A model generated the notes under the pieces. It was not told the origin of the DNA, did no database searches, and saw only the letters and a list, made by a program, of their open reading frames with translations. From positions 24,135,716-24,199,715 of the forward strand of contig BSYO01000003.1 in the NCBI GenBank assembly GCA_033239525.1: 64,000 bases of DNA, written 5' to 3'. The stretch is from Nepenthes gracilis (Eukaryota > Streptophyta > Magnoliopsida > Caryophyllales > Nepenthaceae). This document shows, piece by piece, positions 35,614 to 49,800 of this stretch (position 1 is its first letter; the number at the start of each line of letters is the position of its first letter). The position numbers were made by a program, and so were the translations under genes.

Positions 35614-37593
35614 TTACAAGGACGAACGACGCCTGGAGGTTTCTGGCACTGGTTCCCAAGAATCTTCGTCGTCACCAGGAAGGTATAAGACCTTAGAACT
35701 ATGGCTGGTACGGGCATTCTTCCGATGAAACGCAGAAATAGGAATGTCAGGAGCCAACATTTGGAGAATATATTTGCAAAGGTTGATACCTTTCCAGTAG
35801 TTGCACTCGGATATCTTCACAATGTCCTCAGGATGGATTGAGGATCGGAGCTCACCCTCCACTTTAGAGAACTTCTCTCTGATAAGGCCATGTCTCTGTT
35901 TCAATTCGGTCAATTCTCGCTTGAGTTCAGAGATACGCCCCTCAACAGTCAAAAGCTTCTTCCTTAGCAGTCAGAAGCTTCTTCCGTTCCACGTAGTCGT
36001 GAGTAAGTCCTTTTGCAGCCTCAGCGAGACGACTTATCATTTCTTAGAACTATGAAGGAAATAAAGTCCATTAGTTTACAACAATAATGACTTAAAAGTT
36101 AAAGAAGGTTGTAGACAGTTACCTCAAAAATAGAGACCTTCCCACGAGTTGTATCGTTCGTAGAAATCTCTGGATCGGTTTGGACTTCAGCTCTTGGGGA
36201 CCTTGGACCAACCCCCATCACATCTTCCTCCTAAGGCATTGCATTAACTCTTGCCTCTTCAACCTCGCCTGTGATAATTTGACCCTCGGCCTCAATTTCA
36301 ATTGGACCTTGGGCTCTGGAGGCTCAAAAGAATGCTCCTCTACAATTTCAGTATAAAGTTCTACAGCGATCCCCTTGGTCATATTGGTCTTTAGGGTCTC
36401 TAAGAACTCAAGTAAGGGCATCTCCATACCCTCCCCAGAAGGAATCTCACTTATTTAAGAAGTCCACTCAGCAAAAGTTATGGCAATATCGGGTAAGGAC
36501 TCCTCAGGCAGAGGTAGTAGAATGGCTGGAACACCATATGAAGCAAGTAGTGGAGCTGGAATAAGAGTGACCTCGGTCACATCCTCAACAGATCCCACGT
36601 GGTCGCTCTCTTCAATTTGTCCAGCGGCCTCAAGAATTGGTACCGAGGAAGATGCAGATGTTTGATCTAAAGTGACCGTCGGCTGTTTCTTCTTTATTAA
36701 TATATCTATTATGGCTTCGTCCTCAGAGTTGGATTCGACGGAGGCCTCCTTATTGCCAGGCATAACGGCCAACTGCTCTTTTATTGTTATGCCTTTTGAG
36801 GCCTTTTAGTCCTTGGGCTTTTTCAACTTGTCTTCGGGTATTTTCGATTTGCCCGATGACTTTTTTATTTTGAGCTCTTTATCTTTTCTCTTGTGTTGCC
36901 GCTTGAGAAGAGTCTTCGCCACTTGGGCCTTTGACCCCTCAACTTCAGGCTCCCACTTGGCTAAAGCAAGTGATTCGGGAAAAAGTCAACGGTTCTTCTT
37001 ATTTTCATTGAAGGTGCCCCCCTTTTCACGGATCAAATCAATCAATTTTTGGACAAACTCTTTCTCGTGGGCAAAAACATCCAACTGCATAGCGGAGGAG
37101 ACATGACCCCATTCCAAACAAAGCTTCCACGTGGAAAGAACCGCAAGATAAAAAAATCGGCCCTTTCACCTTTTATTGGAGTCTAGGTTTCCTCCACAAA
37201 CACGTATTTTGGCCAATGAAATACGGTTATCTAATCCATGCCATGATTAAAACAAAACAAAGCTTTCACAGCTGTAATATTAAAAACTACATTGTGAATC
37301 AGTGTAAAAATACACAATGAAATGAAGTACCTCACCCCATTTGATTGAAATCTGGCAATCGACACATGGAGTTCCACTATTATTTTGTAGAACTCTGGAG
37401 TCAGAGAAAAGCGAAGATCACCCTTGAAGTGCGTCTCATATACCGTAATGTATCCAGGTGGAGGATAAGAAGCTCGTCTATTGATTCCAGGCAAGAGATA
37501 CGTCAGCGAACATGGAATCTTATACCAAGCTCTAAAATACTCGACATCTTCGGGTGTAAGGATCGATTGAATCTCAGTAACTCCCGGGGCCAT
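35614..37593 (-). pseudogene. Antisense accessory ORF (putative gypsy-type transposon protein)
   Basis: Starting at MAPGVTEI (37593), 120 codons stay open to 37231. They carry the family pattern YFRAWYKIP, PPPGYITVYETHFKGDLRF, FQSNGVRYFISLCIF and ALFCFNHGMD. Later fragments include a Lys-rich KIKKSSGKSKIPEDKLKK stretch (about 36800-36880), an acidic Ser/Glu-rich part (36455-36772) and a coiled-coil end (LKRELTELKQRHGLI, then the ETSRRRSSL terminus at 35614). Stops separate these pieces. It is homologous to the genes at 2855 and 8492. Function unknown. Confidence 0.75.
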
Positions 37594-37686
37594 GACAGAT
37601 TTTCAAACAGAAAACGGAAGGAAATAGGGTCTAAGTGAGAAGATGGAAACGAAGAGGGTAAAGAATTCTTCTGACTTTCGAAGGCT

Positions 37687-37696
37687 AATTTATAGG
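37687..37696 (-). promoter_or_regulatory. TATA box of the antisense accessory gene
   Basis: On the - strand GCCTATAAATT lies about 100 bp before the start codon at 37593, matching in sequence and distance the boxes at 2731 and 8608. Conservation between diverged elements supports a real internal promoter. Confidence 0.55.
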
Positions 37697-38003
37697 CAAA
37701 AGGAAAGCTCCAAAATGACACTGTTTTCATTCAAAATTCAAAAGACATGTCTAATCATGACGCTGCAACGTGTAGACCACTCATTTGCTCAACCAAATAT
37801 CAAATCTCCTGATATCAGTAATGATGACATGCTTGTTTCCAATAAGCCGAGGCAACGTGCATTTAATGCGATCACTGATAGCAAAAATACAGACCGTTGG
37901 GCAACTATTCTTATCCGATGGAAGAATTCCAACTCGAACGTAATGTAATTTTAAACTTCATACCAGAAGGCTGAATTTTAAACCTTCTGATATGAGAGGC
38001 TAA

Positions 38004-38648
38004 TGATGGGTACAGTACTCAATGGGCCAAATAAGGTGGCTCAATGCAGTTGTAGGCCGATGAATCAAAGTCAATGATTATTACTTCCGAGCAGCCCAAT
38101 ATGGCCGTGCAGCCCATTATGTCCACACAACCCAGAAAGCCTACGCAGCCTATTTCTGTCATTATGGCCAACGTCCTTTTAACGGACTAAGGCGGGTATG
38201 CAACTACTGACAGCGGTTATTAGTTACAACCGCCATGGATAAGAACAACGGTTAACCGTTCTAACGGATAACCATCTACCGTCTATAAATATGGATCCTC
38301 TTCACTCAAGAGGATCTGGTGGACTTGATTGGAATAAGATTTAAACAAATATCTTGTCCTACAAAGCGTTTAAAGATGCCCAAAGTGTAAACTCTTTCTC
38401 TCTTTGATTAAGACGCCAAGAGTGCAACTCTTCGGATAAATTTTATTTTATAATATCATATCTTTTTCTCCACATTAAAGATAAAAATTGATTTAAGTAT
38501 CGGAAGATATAACGGATAGTGAGTTCCACCAATCCTTTAACTATAGTTTGTGATTGCACAGGATTTGTTTCAAGATTTACAAAGACCGAAGACCTCAAAC
38601 GACCAACGGACAACTTTATAGTAGTTGTATACAACTTTGTCTTTTGCA
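38004..38648 (+). repeat. 3' LTR
   Basis: It begins TGATGGGTACAGTACTC and aligns with 29008-29656 over its length, including the TATA box (GTCTATAAATATGG, 38281-38296). The end is set at TTTTGCA by alignment with the 5' LTR end but the last 15 bp are weakly matched. Confidence 0.8.
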
Positions 38649-41600
38649 TTGACTTTACTTGAACTCATACAATGCTTACTTTACAAATAATTCAAAAAAT
38701 TTTATTTAAAAAATTATAATGATAATGGTAAATTAAAACAAATACAAATTGTTTATTTCAGGTTTTTGTTCCTGCTTTAAAATTTAATACATGTTTTTTT
38801 TTTAAATTTTATCAAATTAATAATAGAATTTTAGACGTAAAATAATTAAGCTTAAAATTTTCACAATATTTTATTTTATTTATATTTTGGTGCCGAAGTG
38901 GCCCTCTAGTGTGAAAGATGAAATAGCAGATAACGTTTTAATTAAAGTAATGTAAATTGGATAAAATGGTGACGCAATGCATTATCTCCAAAAATCGGCT
39001 CCGATTGGTCAAACGCCTTTCAAGTCCGTTCCCACGAAAAAGACCTAAAACCGTGTGGCTGCTGCCAACTTTATTTTTATAGATGGATTTAAATTTAAAA
39101 GTGTGTGTTTTAATATATAAATATTTTTAAAATGATTGTTTTTTTTTTTTATAATGTTAATATTAATTACATATAAAATCCGAATATAAAAAATTATTAA
39201 AAAAAAAAAAAAACTATTTAGAGGACTTTTTTTGGAATCCAAAAATCAAGCATTAGATAGAAGTTGTAAGCAGTGTAATAAGTTCATCCCTCTTAGTGGG
39301 ATTCTGTCATATATTATTTTATGATTTTAGCTAAAAATTGGTAAGATTTATATCCGAATAATCACATTCAAATTGTTAGAATATGTTAGGTCGTTAGAAA
39401 TGGCTGAATTATTAGAGATATTTTGTCATATGAATCGGATTATCAAAAGGACAAAACACCAATAACAGGTTATCAGAATTACCATCAAGCCAGCGAGTTG
39501 CGTTGTCGGTCTGAACAAAGCGTCAAATTTTCCCGAGCCATTGACCTTACTCAAAAAGGCGAACATTTGTTGTCATCTACAATCAAAATCAGCCATCTAA
39601 ACAATTAACACGCAGCAAATTATTCAATGCCCGATAACCTCATGATCTTTCGAGCAATCATTTAGATCCAAAGATAATGAAATATAGCAAAATATTAAAA
39701 AGTGCCCTTTTAACATTACTGTGGTCAAGATTCTCGAATGCCCTTGTTGTCGAAAAAATGAAGATGATGGGTAGATCTAGTTAGGACAGTTACAGTAACA
39801 GAATAAATATATGGCCAAATCAGTCAATTACTAGGAATAAATAGGGCATAAGGAGGGTCAATGAACTAACTTTTATCATAGGACTATCATTTCTATAGAT
39901 AAGACTTCTTTTAGCACAAAAACTGACATTTTATAAATCTTCTGTTTTTGAGAACATTGACACTTGTTCGAAGCACCTATAAATATTTATTTAAACATAA
40001 GTCTTGCAAAAGAGAAATGCTTTGAAATGTCCTATGAATAACATTCACTCAAGAAAAATTTTAATACAAAGAATATTATCTTTTAGAAAGCTATTTCATC
40101 TGCCCATTTTCGCTAAACTCTTTATTTTAATTTTGGTGTATATAATTCAGATCAGAAGATCCAAGAGCTGAATTAGAAATGTCTCAAATCTAATTTTACT
40201 TCACCGCACACATTATTTTAAAAATATCAAACTCTTTCATTTTTAACGGTTCAAATTTATTATATAATATAAAAATAGTTCTAACAATGGAGCGCCCTCC
40301 ATTATCGGGGTTTCCCCGAGCCACCATGGAACCCAAAGAACCTCTTATGGCCTCCAATCATTTTTGTTTTTATTGATATTCCTCGTAATTTATAAATTCT
40401 TGCCGTTGTGATATGCTCTGAGGGCGCTTATGGATCAATGACATCCGAAAAAAATTTTATTGTGCATATATTTTTTTATTTAATATGAATTAATTATTTA
40501 CCAAAAAATATAAAAGATTAACATTAAAATATCATATTAAAATATTATTTTGATATCTAATATTGGTTACTTTTTAAAATAATCTTAATCACTAAAATAG
40601 AGAGAATGTGTAATATTTAGAACGATAAGAACTCTTACGTGGACCATTGACGAAGGACCATTACATTTCCTTATGATAAAGACACACATTTCCATGTGGA
40701 CTTTATAATAATTTATACATCTTTTAAATTAAAGTATCTATCATGAAAATGCAGTAGCAAAGTTTCTGAAGGCATTGACATTTTACATTTTGATTTCAAA
40801 ATAATGGCAAAGTGTAAGTTGCCATTGACAAGGATCTTACGATTATCATACGTATTTTTGTTTTATTAAGCTTAGATAAAAATACGCATGATTGAGAACA
40901 CACTAAGAACCCAACTAAACTGTATTTTAAAGCATGTAATCAATATCAATTGCTAATGCTTATAATACAAACAAAACTCTAACGTAGAGATGATTGTGAT
41001 TGAATGCTCAACTTTCTTTTTTTTCAAACATAATGATGCATACTGTAAATCAGAGATTTGATTCGAAAGGTTTGAAATCAGGTACTTGGATTTTCTGATT
41101 CAAAATTTGCACACCATAAGCCAAACACAAAAGCAACACTAATTCTTTATTTTATCCTCTAACATATAAATTAGAATTTCCCTGGTTAAACTACAAGATG
41201 AATAAATAATATGAGCAAAAAATACTTCAAAATTACAGTACTTTATAAGTTGGAAATTTTTTGAGAAAAAAATGTTATTTTGAGGGCATGCTTTGATTTT
41301 TTTTTCTATGGAAGCTTGATTGATATGAGGCTTGTGTTTGAACTAGTATTTTCGAATTCTTTATGGATTAAGAGATTGTAATAGATGTAAAGATGTTCCC
41401 TTTTTTTTTTTATTAAGAGAATATATACTTTTAGAGGTTTATTGGTCTATTCTAAAATTAATTGAGCAGAATCCTAAAAATTAATTGACCGTTTTTTTTC
41501 TGAAAAATTATTACTAATTACTCAATAGACAATTTTTCTTTTAAGAAATCAATGCCTTCAAAAATAACTATCACTTGTATAAACATTGCTTAATGAGTTT

Positions 41601-44600
41601 ACTGAATAACTTGTCAAATGTATAAATTTTTGAATGTCTCGTTTAATTGTGATTGACATGGCACTTGTACTACCCTAACCTTTTTGATTGTGGTCAATGA
41701 CTCTGTAGTCCCATCATTATGGTTTTTCTACTGGGTTATCCCCCTTATATATAAGTCATTATATGCTCAAAAAAAAATAAAAAAGATTTCCGAATCTTTA
41801 ATCTTTATTACTAGATTCCTGTCCTTAGATGAGTGATCACAATATGGTTGTGCATTCAAGTGGGCTTAATAGACAGTGAGAGGGCCTTTGACAGTCAAGC
41901 CTTGGTGGCTTTTACACAGAGGAATATCCGATCTTAGCTATGATACGGTGGACTATGATGTTGGCCCCAGAATCCTCTAGTCACTATAGCCTTCGAGGAG
42001 ATCAAATGGCCTGGGCCAAGGCAATGTTGCATGGGGCTCCAAGGACTAGGTGAATGTCCTTTGAGATGTCCAAGTAAGACTTTGTGATTATTAGAAGATC
42101 AAGTTATTATGCTTTCTACTTGGTGCTTTCCAAAAAGCGAGAGCTAAAAGAGAATTAGGTGAGAGATTGTTAAGGCCTTTTTTATTCATGTATCAAATCT
42201 TTATAAATAAGGGTCAATAAAATATTTTTAAGTTAAAAGTTAAAAATAGCTACTAAAAAAGAATTAATATCTGATTAGTTGCATATTCTGAACTAGGAGA
42301 TAGCTACACCAGTGTCGAGATCTTCTTCCAGCCTTACTACTCCGTCTCATTGCATATCCCCTAGTAAATATATTTTTAGAGTTATCAAATGCTCATTCGA
42401 CATATTAGGTAAGTAAAATCTAAATCCTCCCGTTAGCCTTTGGGGGATCAATTGTTAATGCATGTGACAAAATATTGACATATTATCTTGGTGTTGACTT
42501 GGTCTTATTTTGTCTGTCAGCATGACTTTTATTCCCAGATCGAGTTGATAGTAAGCGTAGAGAACCTATGAGGCTCTTCGAGCTATTAGCCTAAAGGATC
42601 TCGCTCATTTTGATGGGGTTCGACTCCTTCCTAGGCTTCGACAAGGGGAGTCTGGTTTGAATTCATCCCCGAGAGTGCTACCTCTTATAGCTCGGTTCTC
42701 TTGAGGCTTATCGTCTAAATATTTATTTTTTAATCTTTTTACCAGCACTCCAACTCATTTATCATACAAATAATATTCTAATTTCACTTAACCATATAAT
42801 TGTCACTTAAACCTAAACTCCACATTATATATATATATATGAGTCAATGATAACCAACCAATCTGTAACATTAAAGGAAGCATAAGATACCGGTTAAGAC
42901 TAGGAGAACGGGGGGCTATGACGCTATACGGGCGTCGTAGCCTCTGTGATGCCATTAAGAGTCATTGGATTTAAAATTCAACATTCTATATCTTTTAAAT
43001 AAAGTAATAAAAATAAATAAATATATATAAACACTTGCAGCTTGGATTTCAAATCCAACGACGCTGCTGCCGTTGGAGGCACTATACGTGTACGGGTGTT
43101 ACAGTGTCCTCTATTTTCAACACTAGAGGACATATTAATTGGTTCCATGCGTTCATTACGTGAGGCTGTCACGTGCCCTCGTGTTTGCCATCCCATGATG
43201 TACGGCTGATGTTTGATAAACCGACTGACAGGACCGAACAGTCACGTGTCCCCCAAGAAGTGGTCGTTACGGACAAACGAAGCTGATAAATTTTCATTTT
43301 TCACTATTTTAACAAATATTTTTAATATCGGATTTTTGTCCAACAAATATTATGACTTGTCTAGTCAATAAAATAACAATATTCGAACTCAAATATTTAT
43401 ATCAGAGCAGTTACAATGCTATTCAAGACAACATTAGAGTTTTATCATATAAATTTGTCTTTGTCATGATATCTCTCGTAAGAGATTATTCTTTTAAAAA
43501 GTATTATAATAGAAATTGTCTCAAAATAGAATTATTATGCTAAATAATATTTATAGCAGGAAGTCATTAGACAGACTGTAAAAATATATTTTATCTGAGT
43601 AAATAGCTTATCATAATTATAAATTATCAGATCCGTTAAATATAAATGAGAGGATCATGTGAACTAATAATAGGAAAAATCATGCTATTAAAATGACCGC
43701 ATTAATTGTAAACCAAATACATTGCTGAAAAAGCATTTCTCATAACTCAACTATTTTTTAAAAGGCTCGCTAAGTTATAATACATAATAAGTATTTTTGA
43801 AAACTCGTATAATTATAAAGTCTCATAAAACATAATAAGTATTTTCTATCTGATACTAATTGACTCTCATAAAATCAACAGTAAAAAAATATAAATATCG
43901 TAAATTTGAACATGTATTCCTACCAAATTAGCAATTTGTCGTCCAAATAACATTATTTCCACAAGAAAATTTCCATGCATGGGGCATTACATTTCATAAG
44001 TCTATTTTCTATCTTAATCTTTCTGCTTTCTAATTGGGAGCTTGAGCGTTAAAAAATAAATCAGATAGTTAGTCACAAATTTTTAAATTCTTATTTTTAT
44101 TTGTAACATTTAGAATCTAGGCTAAAAGTCCAAGAGCCCAATAATAAATTTTTCAAGTCAAATCTAAATTCATCATATGTATCACTTTAATGAGAGAAAA
44201 ATAAAAATAGTTTTATCAGATATAAATATTTTAATAAATATTTTTATTATATTTTTTTATTAATTTTTTATATAATTCTACATTTTTTTTAATTTTTATA
44301 ATTAAATAAACCATAGGGGTACTAGCTACTTGTTATTTTAGAAAGTTATTTTGTGCTAGATATATAATATAAAATAAAAACTTAGATCAGATATTTAAAA
44401 TAAATCTTAAGTATTCTTTAATACTATTTTTATGAATTACTATCATACAAAAACAAAAAATATGTATAGATAAATTTAGGGAGAATAGGCAACTAAATGA
44501 GAGGAGAGGCCCTTTGGCCGCTCCTTTGTTGTTGGATTCAATCTAATGGTAAATAATTTAAGATATAAAATATATATTTTTTATATTTAATTTATAAAGT

Positions 44601-45880
44601 TCATTCCATTATGGTGTCTAGTTATTATTTTTCTCGTTAAAAATTTATTTTGTGGTATTATTTGTGAAGTTTCTATATATTTTTTTTATTTTCATTTATC
44701 AAAATGAATTAATTTTAATATGAAATCTATATTAATTTCATCATGTTCTTATAAAATCAAATTAATTATATTAATTGAAAATTTTATCAAATGACTATGC
44801 TTAAAATTTTTATAGATACCGCAAAAAAGGTTTACTCATTATACTCATACCTTTCTAATTAACGTGTTATATTATCAAATATCACGGGATGATTACATAT
44901 TGTTAAATTAAGTTGCATATGATATTTAATTAGCTATAATTGATTAAATTTAATTTATTTTTTTAAATGCTGCTGCGTACCATAAATTAAAATTTTAATT
45001 TAGGAGATTTTAAAATAAATTTTTAGATCTTTTAATCTGAATATTATATACCATAAATAAAAATAAAAATATAAAGATACGAAAATAACTCAATAATTTA
45101 TCCTAGATGCTACATTAGTCAAGCTAAAAAATTTGAGGCTTAGAAATAGGAGAAAGGCCTCGCTCTTTGGCCAATTGGTCCAGTTGATCATATAATTGGG
45201 AGAGAACATATCAAAAATTTTTAGTTTCTAAATGGCAACACTTAATGCATTAAGACTTTACATGAAAAAAATGGTTATTTAAAGAATATGCTTATGACTT
45301 TTATATGTAAAATTATGTATTATAAGGCTTGTATGTGAATATATATTTTGAGTTACTTTAAGCAAGTAATCAATGAAGCAAACAACATTTCGATATTTCC
45401 ATTGCTGTATTTATAAAAGATTTGGACTTTATGTTGATGGTGGTTTAATAACTTAAAATATAATAATTTACTATTTTTTACTGAGTAATGATCAATTATT
45501 TAATGGCAGTCTTCTTTCTAATAAATTAATGCCTTTTATTTTAAAACTATTATCCTTCTAAATTAAATGTCACGCTTATAAATATAAAAATAGTGGGGAA
45601 TTCTTCAAACGACACCATTAGTTTGTGGCTGATGTTGCTTGCGACTATCAGGATTCTTGTGGGCTTTAAGTCGACTATGACCATTTGCTTAAATTGTTAC
45701 CGGTCATCTTATGCTTTTTTTGGCCTTCAAGGTGTGGTGTAGAATAATAACCTTTATAGGATACGTTTTGATGTGACAGCCGGCTGATAACTTTTAGTAA
45801 GATGAGTATGTATGGAATGATATGACATCTGAATATCCAAAGAACTAGGTGTTGAGGTAGCGTACTCTCTTGTGGGTCAT
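38649..45880. other. AT-rich intergenic DNA, nothing firmly recognised
   Basis: Long AT-rich sequence with short less AT-rich patches near 40290-40360, 41820-42060, 42530-42710 and 42890-43290 that may be old transposon debris. None has identifiable ends or a readable protein. Short open frames such as 42978-43196 on - have no recognisable motif. Confidence 0.45.
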
Positions 45881-46830
45881 TCAATAAACGGAATCGTCAT
45901 CAAACAGATGAAGCAGACGGTCAACTGGAAGTTGACTTGTTGAGGGTTGTAAGAGTACTACTGGATAGTGGACGGGCAGTAGAAGATGGTCAACGGTGAA
46001 GTTGATCGGATGAAAGCAAAGGACGGTCAACGGAGGATTGACCTGTGAATCGCCAAGACGATTGTTGATTAGGAGAATTTGAGATTAGAGAGGAAATTTT
46101 TTTTCGAGTGAAAAATGTTGGAACACCTACCAGTCACTAGCTAAGTGAAGAATCCCACGTGATTAACGATTGTATGTCTATCTTTCAGTAGTTAATGACA
46201 GATCTTTTCGAATAAGTATCAGTGTGTAAATTTTAGCATGCGCCATCTGGATCGAGTATGTGCAGAATCGACATATAGGGCATGGGCCTTTTCGAATCAT
46301 CTAGGCCATCGAAAGCTTGAGATAAGGATTTAAAGTTAGGGTGTCTATATAAGAGCACCAGGAGCTTCAGGACAGTGTGTGAAAAACCACTAAGAGTGTG
46401 TGAAGACACCAAGGGTATTGAATCACCAAGTGCCTAATGAAGAGATAACACTAGGGGGCTTTGCAATTTATCGTTTTACCAACACTTCATCTCACCACAA
46501 TGAGATAAATGAGAGAAGAAAAATAGTGAGATAAGAGAATGGTGAGAGTTCCACTATTTTTATTCTTAGTTCTGCGGCTTGCTTAGGAGAACTTATGTAG
46601 TCGGATTGGGTTGTTGTATTCTATTTTGAGATTTTTGTAACCACATTTTACATAGTAAATTTTATAAAGTAATTTTTACAGTTGAGAAGAGGCTTCCACA
46701 TAAAAATATCAACTTTCGTCCTTTTATTCCTAAGGGTGGTTGTGATGACGGGAGAAAGTATTTAATCCTAATACTGGACACTTAACGACTCAACTTGGCG
46801 CAAAGTATTTAATCAAACATTCAACAAACT
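45880..46830 (+). repeat. LTR-like block with W-box repeats and TATA box
   Basis: Three modules of a GGTCAAC word followed by a GTTGAC/GTTGAT/ATTGAC word lie at 45917-45936, 45986-46006 and 46023-46043. A TATA box (CTATATAAGAG, 46344-46354) follows, and cttggcgc near 46794 resembles the start of a primer binding site. This layout resembles an LTR with enhancer repeats in U3. No ends or target duplication could be fixed and no internal region follows. Confidence 0.3.
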
Positions 46831-49800
46831 TAACACCCACATGTTCAAAATTTTTGGACATCTAATGCCAACCTTATCGTTATTTCTAGAATTAGGAAAA
46901 GTTAATTTGTCGGCAGCAGTTGGGATAGAGAAGGGCCCACAGAGGCCTGAGAACGGTCAACCGTCATGGTGGTGGCCCGCCGGAAGGTGGGAGGATGGGA
47001 CAAGCACGTGTTGCTAACGTGGCAACTGTCAATAACGGACAACAACCGTGGGAGAGATTCAATCCTCGAAAGTGGTGCTGTCGGCCCCCCCCCAAAACAA
47101 ACGACGCCGCTTCGTTTGTCCGGTTTCCACGATCTGCGATGCCAGGTGTTTGGCAAAGCAATTAATATTGAAAAAATATCATTTATATATCTAAGCATAT
47201 ATTTAATCATATTAAAATTTTTAAAACATAGATATTTTAATATTTATTCTTTATTAAAAATAATAATTGTAATATAATTAAATATATAAATAATATTATT
47301 TTAAAATATTTTTTTATTATTTTTCAAATTATGATTATTCAATTTTAATTTTATTTTTTTTTTCGTTTGGGTTTACAAATTCCATCAAAAACCCATTCAC
47401 AATGAATTACTAAAGAGTCACGTGAATATCTTTATTTTAAAATAAAATAATTTTTTAAAAAATATAAGACTCGATCAATTAAAATATATATTATTTATTC
47501 AATTTTTTAATTTATTCAATCAAATAAATAATTCATCAATAAAATAAATATCATCAACTATTTTACCAGACATATTTATTTTTTATTTTGCAACTGATAT
47601 TTTATCTTCCATTAATACAAATTTTTTAAACACAGTGAGTAATAATTTCTAATAGAAATAAATATCAATTAAAAAATCAATATTTAATTATTAAAATGGT
47701 AAAAAAAATAAATATCAATGCATCTCATAATAAATCTTTGAATCATAAACACATCAGAATCTTGCCACATGAATTTGGCCGTGTGTGAGATGTCAGGTCT
47801 CGTCACGGGCCAAGTGCATGGATTCAAATTGATTAGGTCATATTTTATTTATCATGACTTTAATTATTATTATTATTTAATTTTGCATTAGCAATTGAGC
47901 ACGTGCCACGCTTGTGTTCATATGCTCCACCAATGGGAATCTACCCTTTTAGTCGTGGGGTTAACCGACTTGAAAAAAATAATATAAATAAATTAATTTA
48001 AATATAAATATATTAATAATTAAATTAAAAATTTTTATTAACTCGGTTAAACATTTTCAATTAATCCAAGTATATTAATTTATTGACTAATATAACTTGT
48101 TTTTCTTTAAAGATTACCTTATTTATTTAAAATAATTATAAGGTTTGAATTTAATTTTATTATAATCAAGATTGATTAAGTTAAAATAATAAAAATTAAG
48201 GTAAAAAAAGGATAAAAATTATATTAAAAGTCAAAATTAGACCGAATCACATTGAATTAATGGATACTCGTCGACGCTCAACGCGCACCCATGCTTGATA
48301 TGAGTAAAGTGATTGCACCTGATGGATACTTGATCAGCATCTGAACGCATTTTCTAATATGGACTCGCTCATAACATATTCAAAAGACGCCCAAGGCACG
48401 CCAAGACAGAATGTTTGAGCTTGAAATGTGACGCAGTGTTCAACTATGACGCTTGACGCGCGTCTGAGCAGCACTCAAGTTCCATTTTAGTATAAACAAA
48501 TAATCAAACTAAATTTTAGTATTTTCTACAGAGTTTTAAGATAGAAGAGAGAACAAGAAGATTTTAAGAGAGAGAATATAGAAAATAAATTAGAGAAGCT
48601 CAAATCAAGTGATTCTAATGAAGAATTTAGATAAATTTAAGCTAATACAAATTCATTTTAAGTCTTTTTTCATTTATTAATATTCTTTCTTCAATTTTCT
48701 GAGTATTTCTTCTTTAAAATACTTATGTATGATATGATTTTGTAATTAAGATATGTACGTTTAATATGCATATAAAATTTTACTCATTCTTTTATAAAAA
48801 TATATGAAATTTATATCTAACTCATGTATATTGTATCTCTTAGCTGATTTTTATAGTTTTTCCTTCGTGCATATTTTGAAAATCTAATATTGTGCTCCTA
48901 CATGCTTAATTTCATACACAATATTCCTACATGTTTAAAAACTGCTAAATATATGCTTTACATATTTTGAAATTTCACATAGCTTCTCTACTTGTTTTCT
49001 AATAAAGATTGAATTATTGAATTAATATAATGTTGCTGATTTTTTTCTACACTATTACTGAATTTTTCTGCACTACTTTGCTAATTTAGTATTTTATATT
49101 TTTAAACCCATCATAACTAAATTTCTTCAAGATGTTTAAACATTGCATTTTAAGAATTAACAAGATTAAAAAGAAACTTTATAATTGTATCAGTAATTAT
49201 GAACATTTTTTCCAAAATAAAAAAATTAAAGAATATGAAGAATTGTATAGAGTTTTCATTAGCATATCCATTGGACCATGGTATTAATTTAACGAGTAAT
49301 ATATTATAACATGCTTTAATATATTATAATGGTAATCGATATTTAAACCTATCATTCATGGGTAAAAGCGATGTTCGATATCGTCTATAAGGTTATATGT
49401 GTGACGACCCACTTATGAGTATTAAATAGTGACATATGACATTTGATTGTATAAAAATATATATAATCTAAGTTTTGATTATCCGTTCTTTTAGTCAATG
49501 AGGTTCTACTAACCCTTAATCTCTAAAAAGTTATATTTTAATATAACTTAATGACATAAATTAAATAAAAATATGATAAAAAATATGAGAATGTGATTAT
49601 ATGTTGTCATGAAATTTCATAATGTTGCGGTGAAATCTGATGTATTATTTTCTCCGATATATTTTAAATATAAATTATATATATTTAATTATAAAATTAT
49701 ACCTTGATGCACACTCAACTCACTTCTTACTTTTGTTTTACTAGCTTCTTTAGATGAAATGTTCGAATACTTACAAGATAATCAGGATTGAAGAATAAAC

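Larger units (their letters stand above)
29008..38648 (+). mobile_element. Full-length decayed Tat-type Ty3/Gypsy retrotransposon
   Basis: LTRs of about 649 and 645 bp bound an internal region with, in order, primer binding site, gag, aspartic protease, reverse transcriptase, RNase H, a second archaeal-type RNase H and integrase on +, then an accessory gene on -. The order and the second RNase H mark the Tat lineage. Stop codons occur in every pol domain and catalytic residues are altered, so it cannot be autonomous. LTR ends are placed from the LTR-to-LTR alignment; the flanks (actct and ttgac) give no clean target duplication, and the exact 3' end is uncertain by about 15 bp. Confidence 0.85.
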
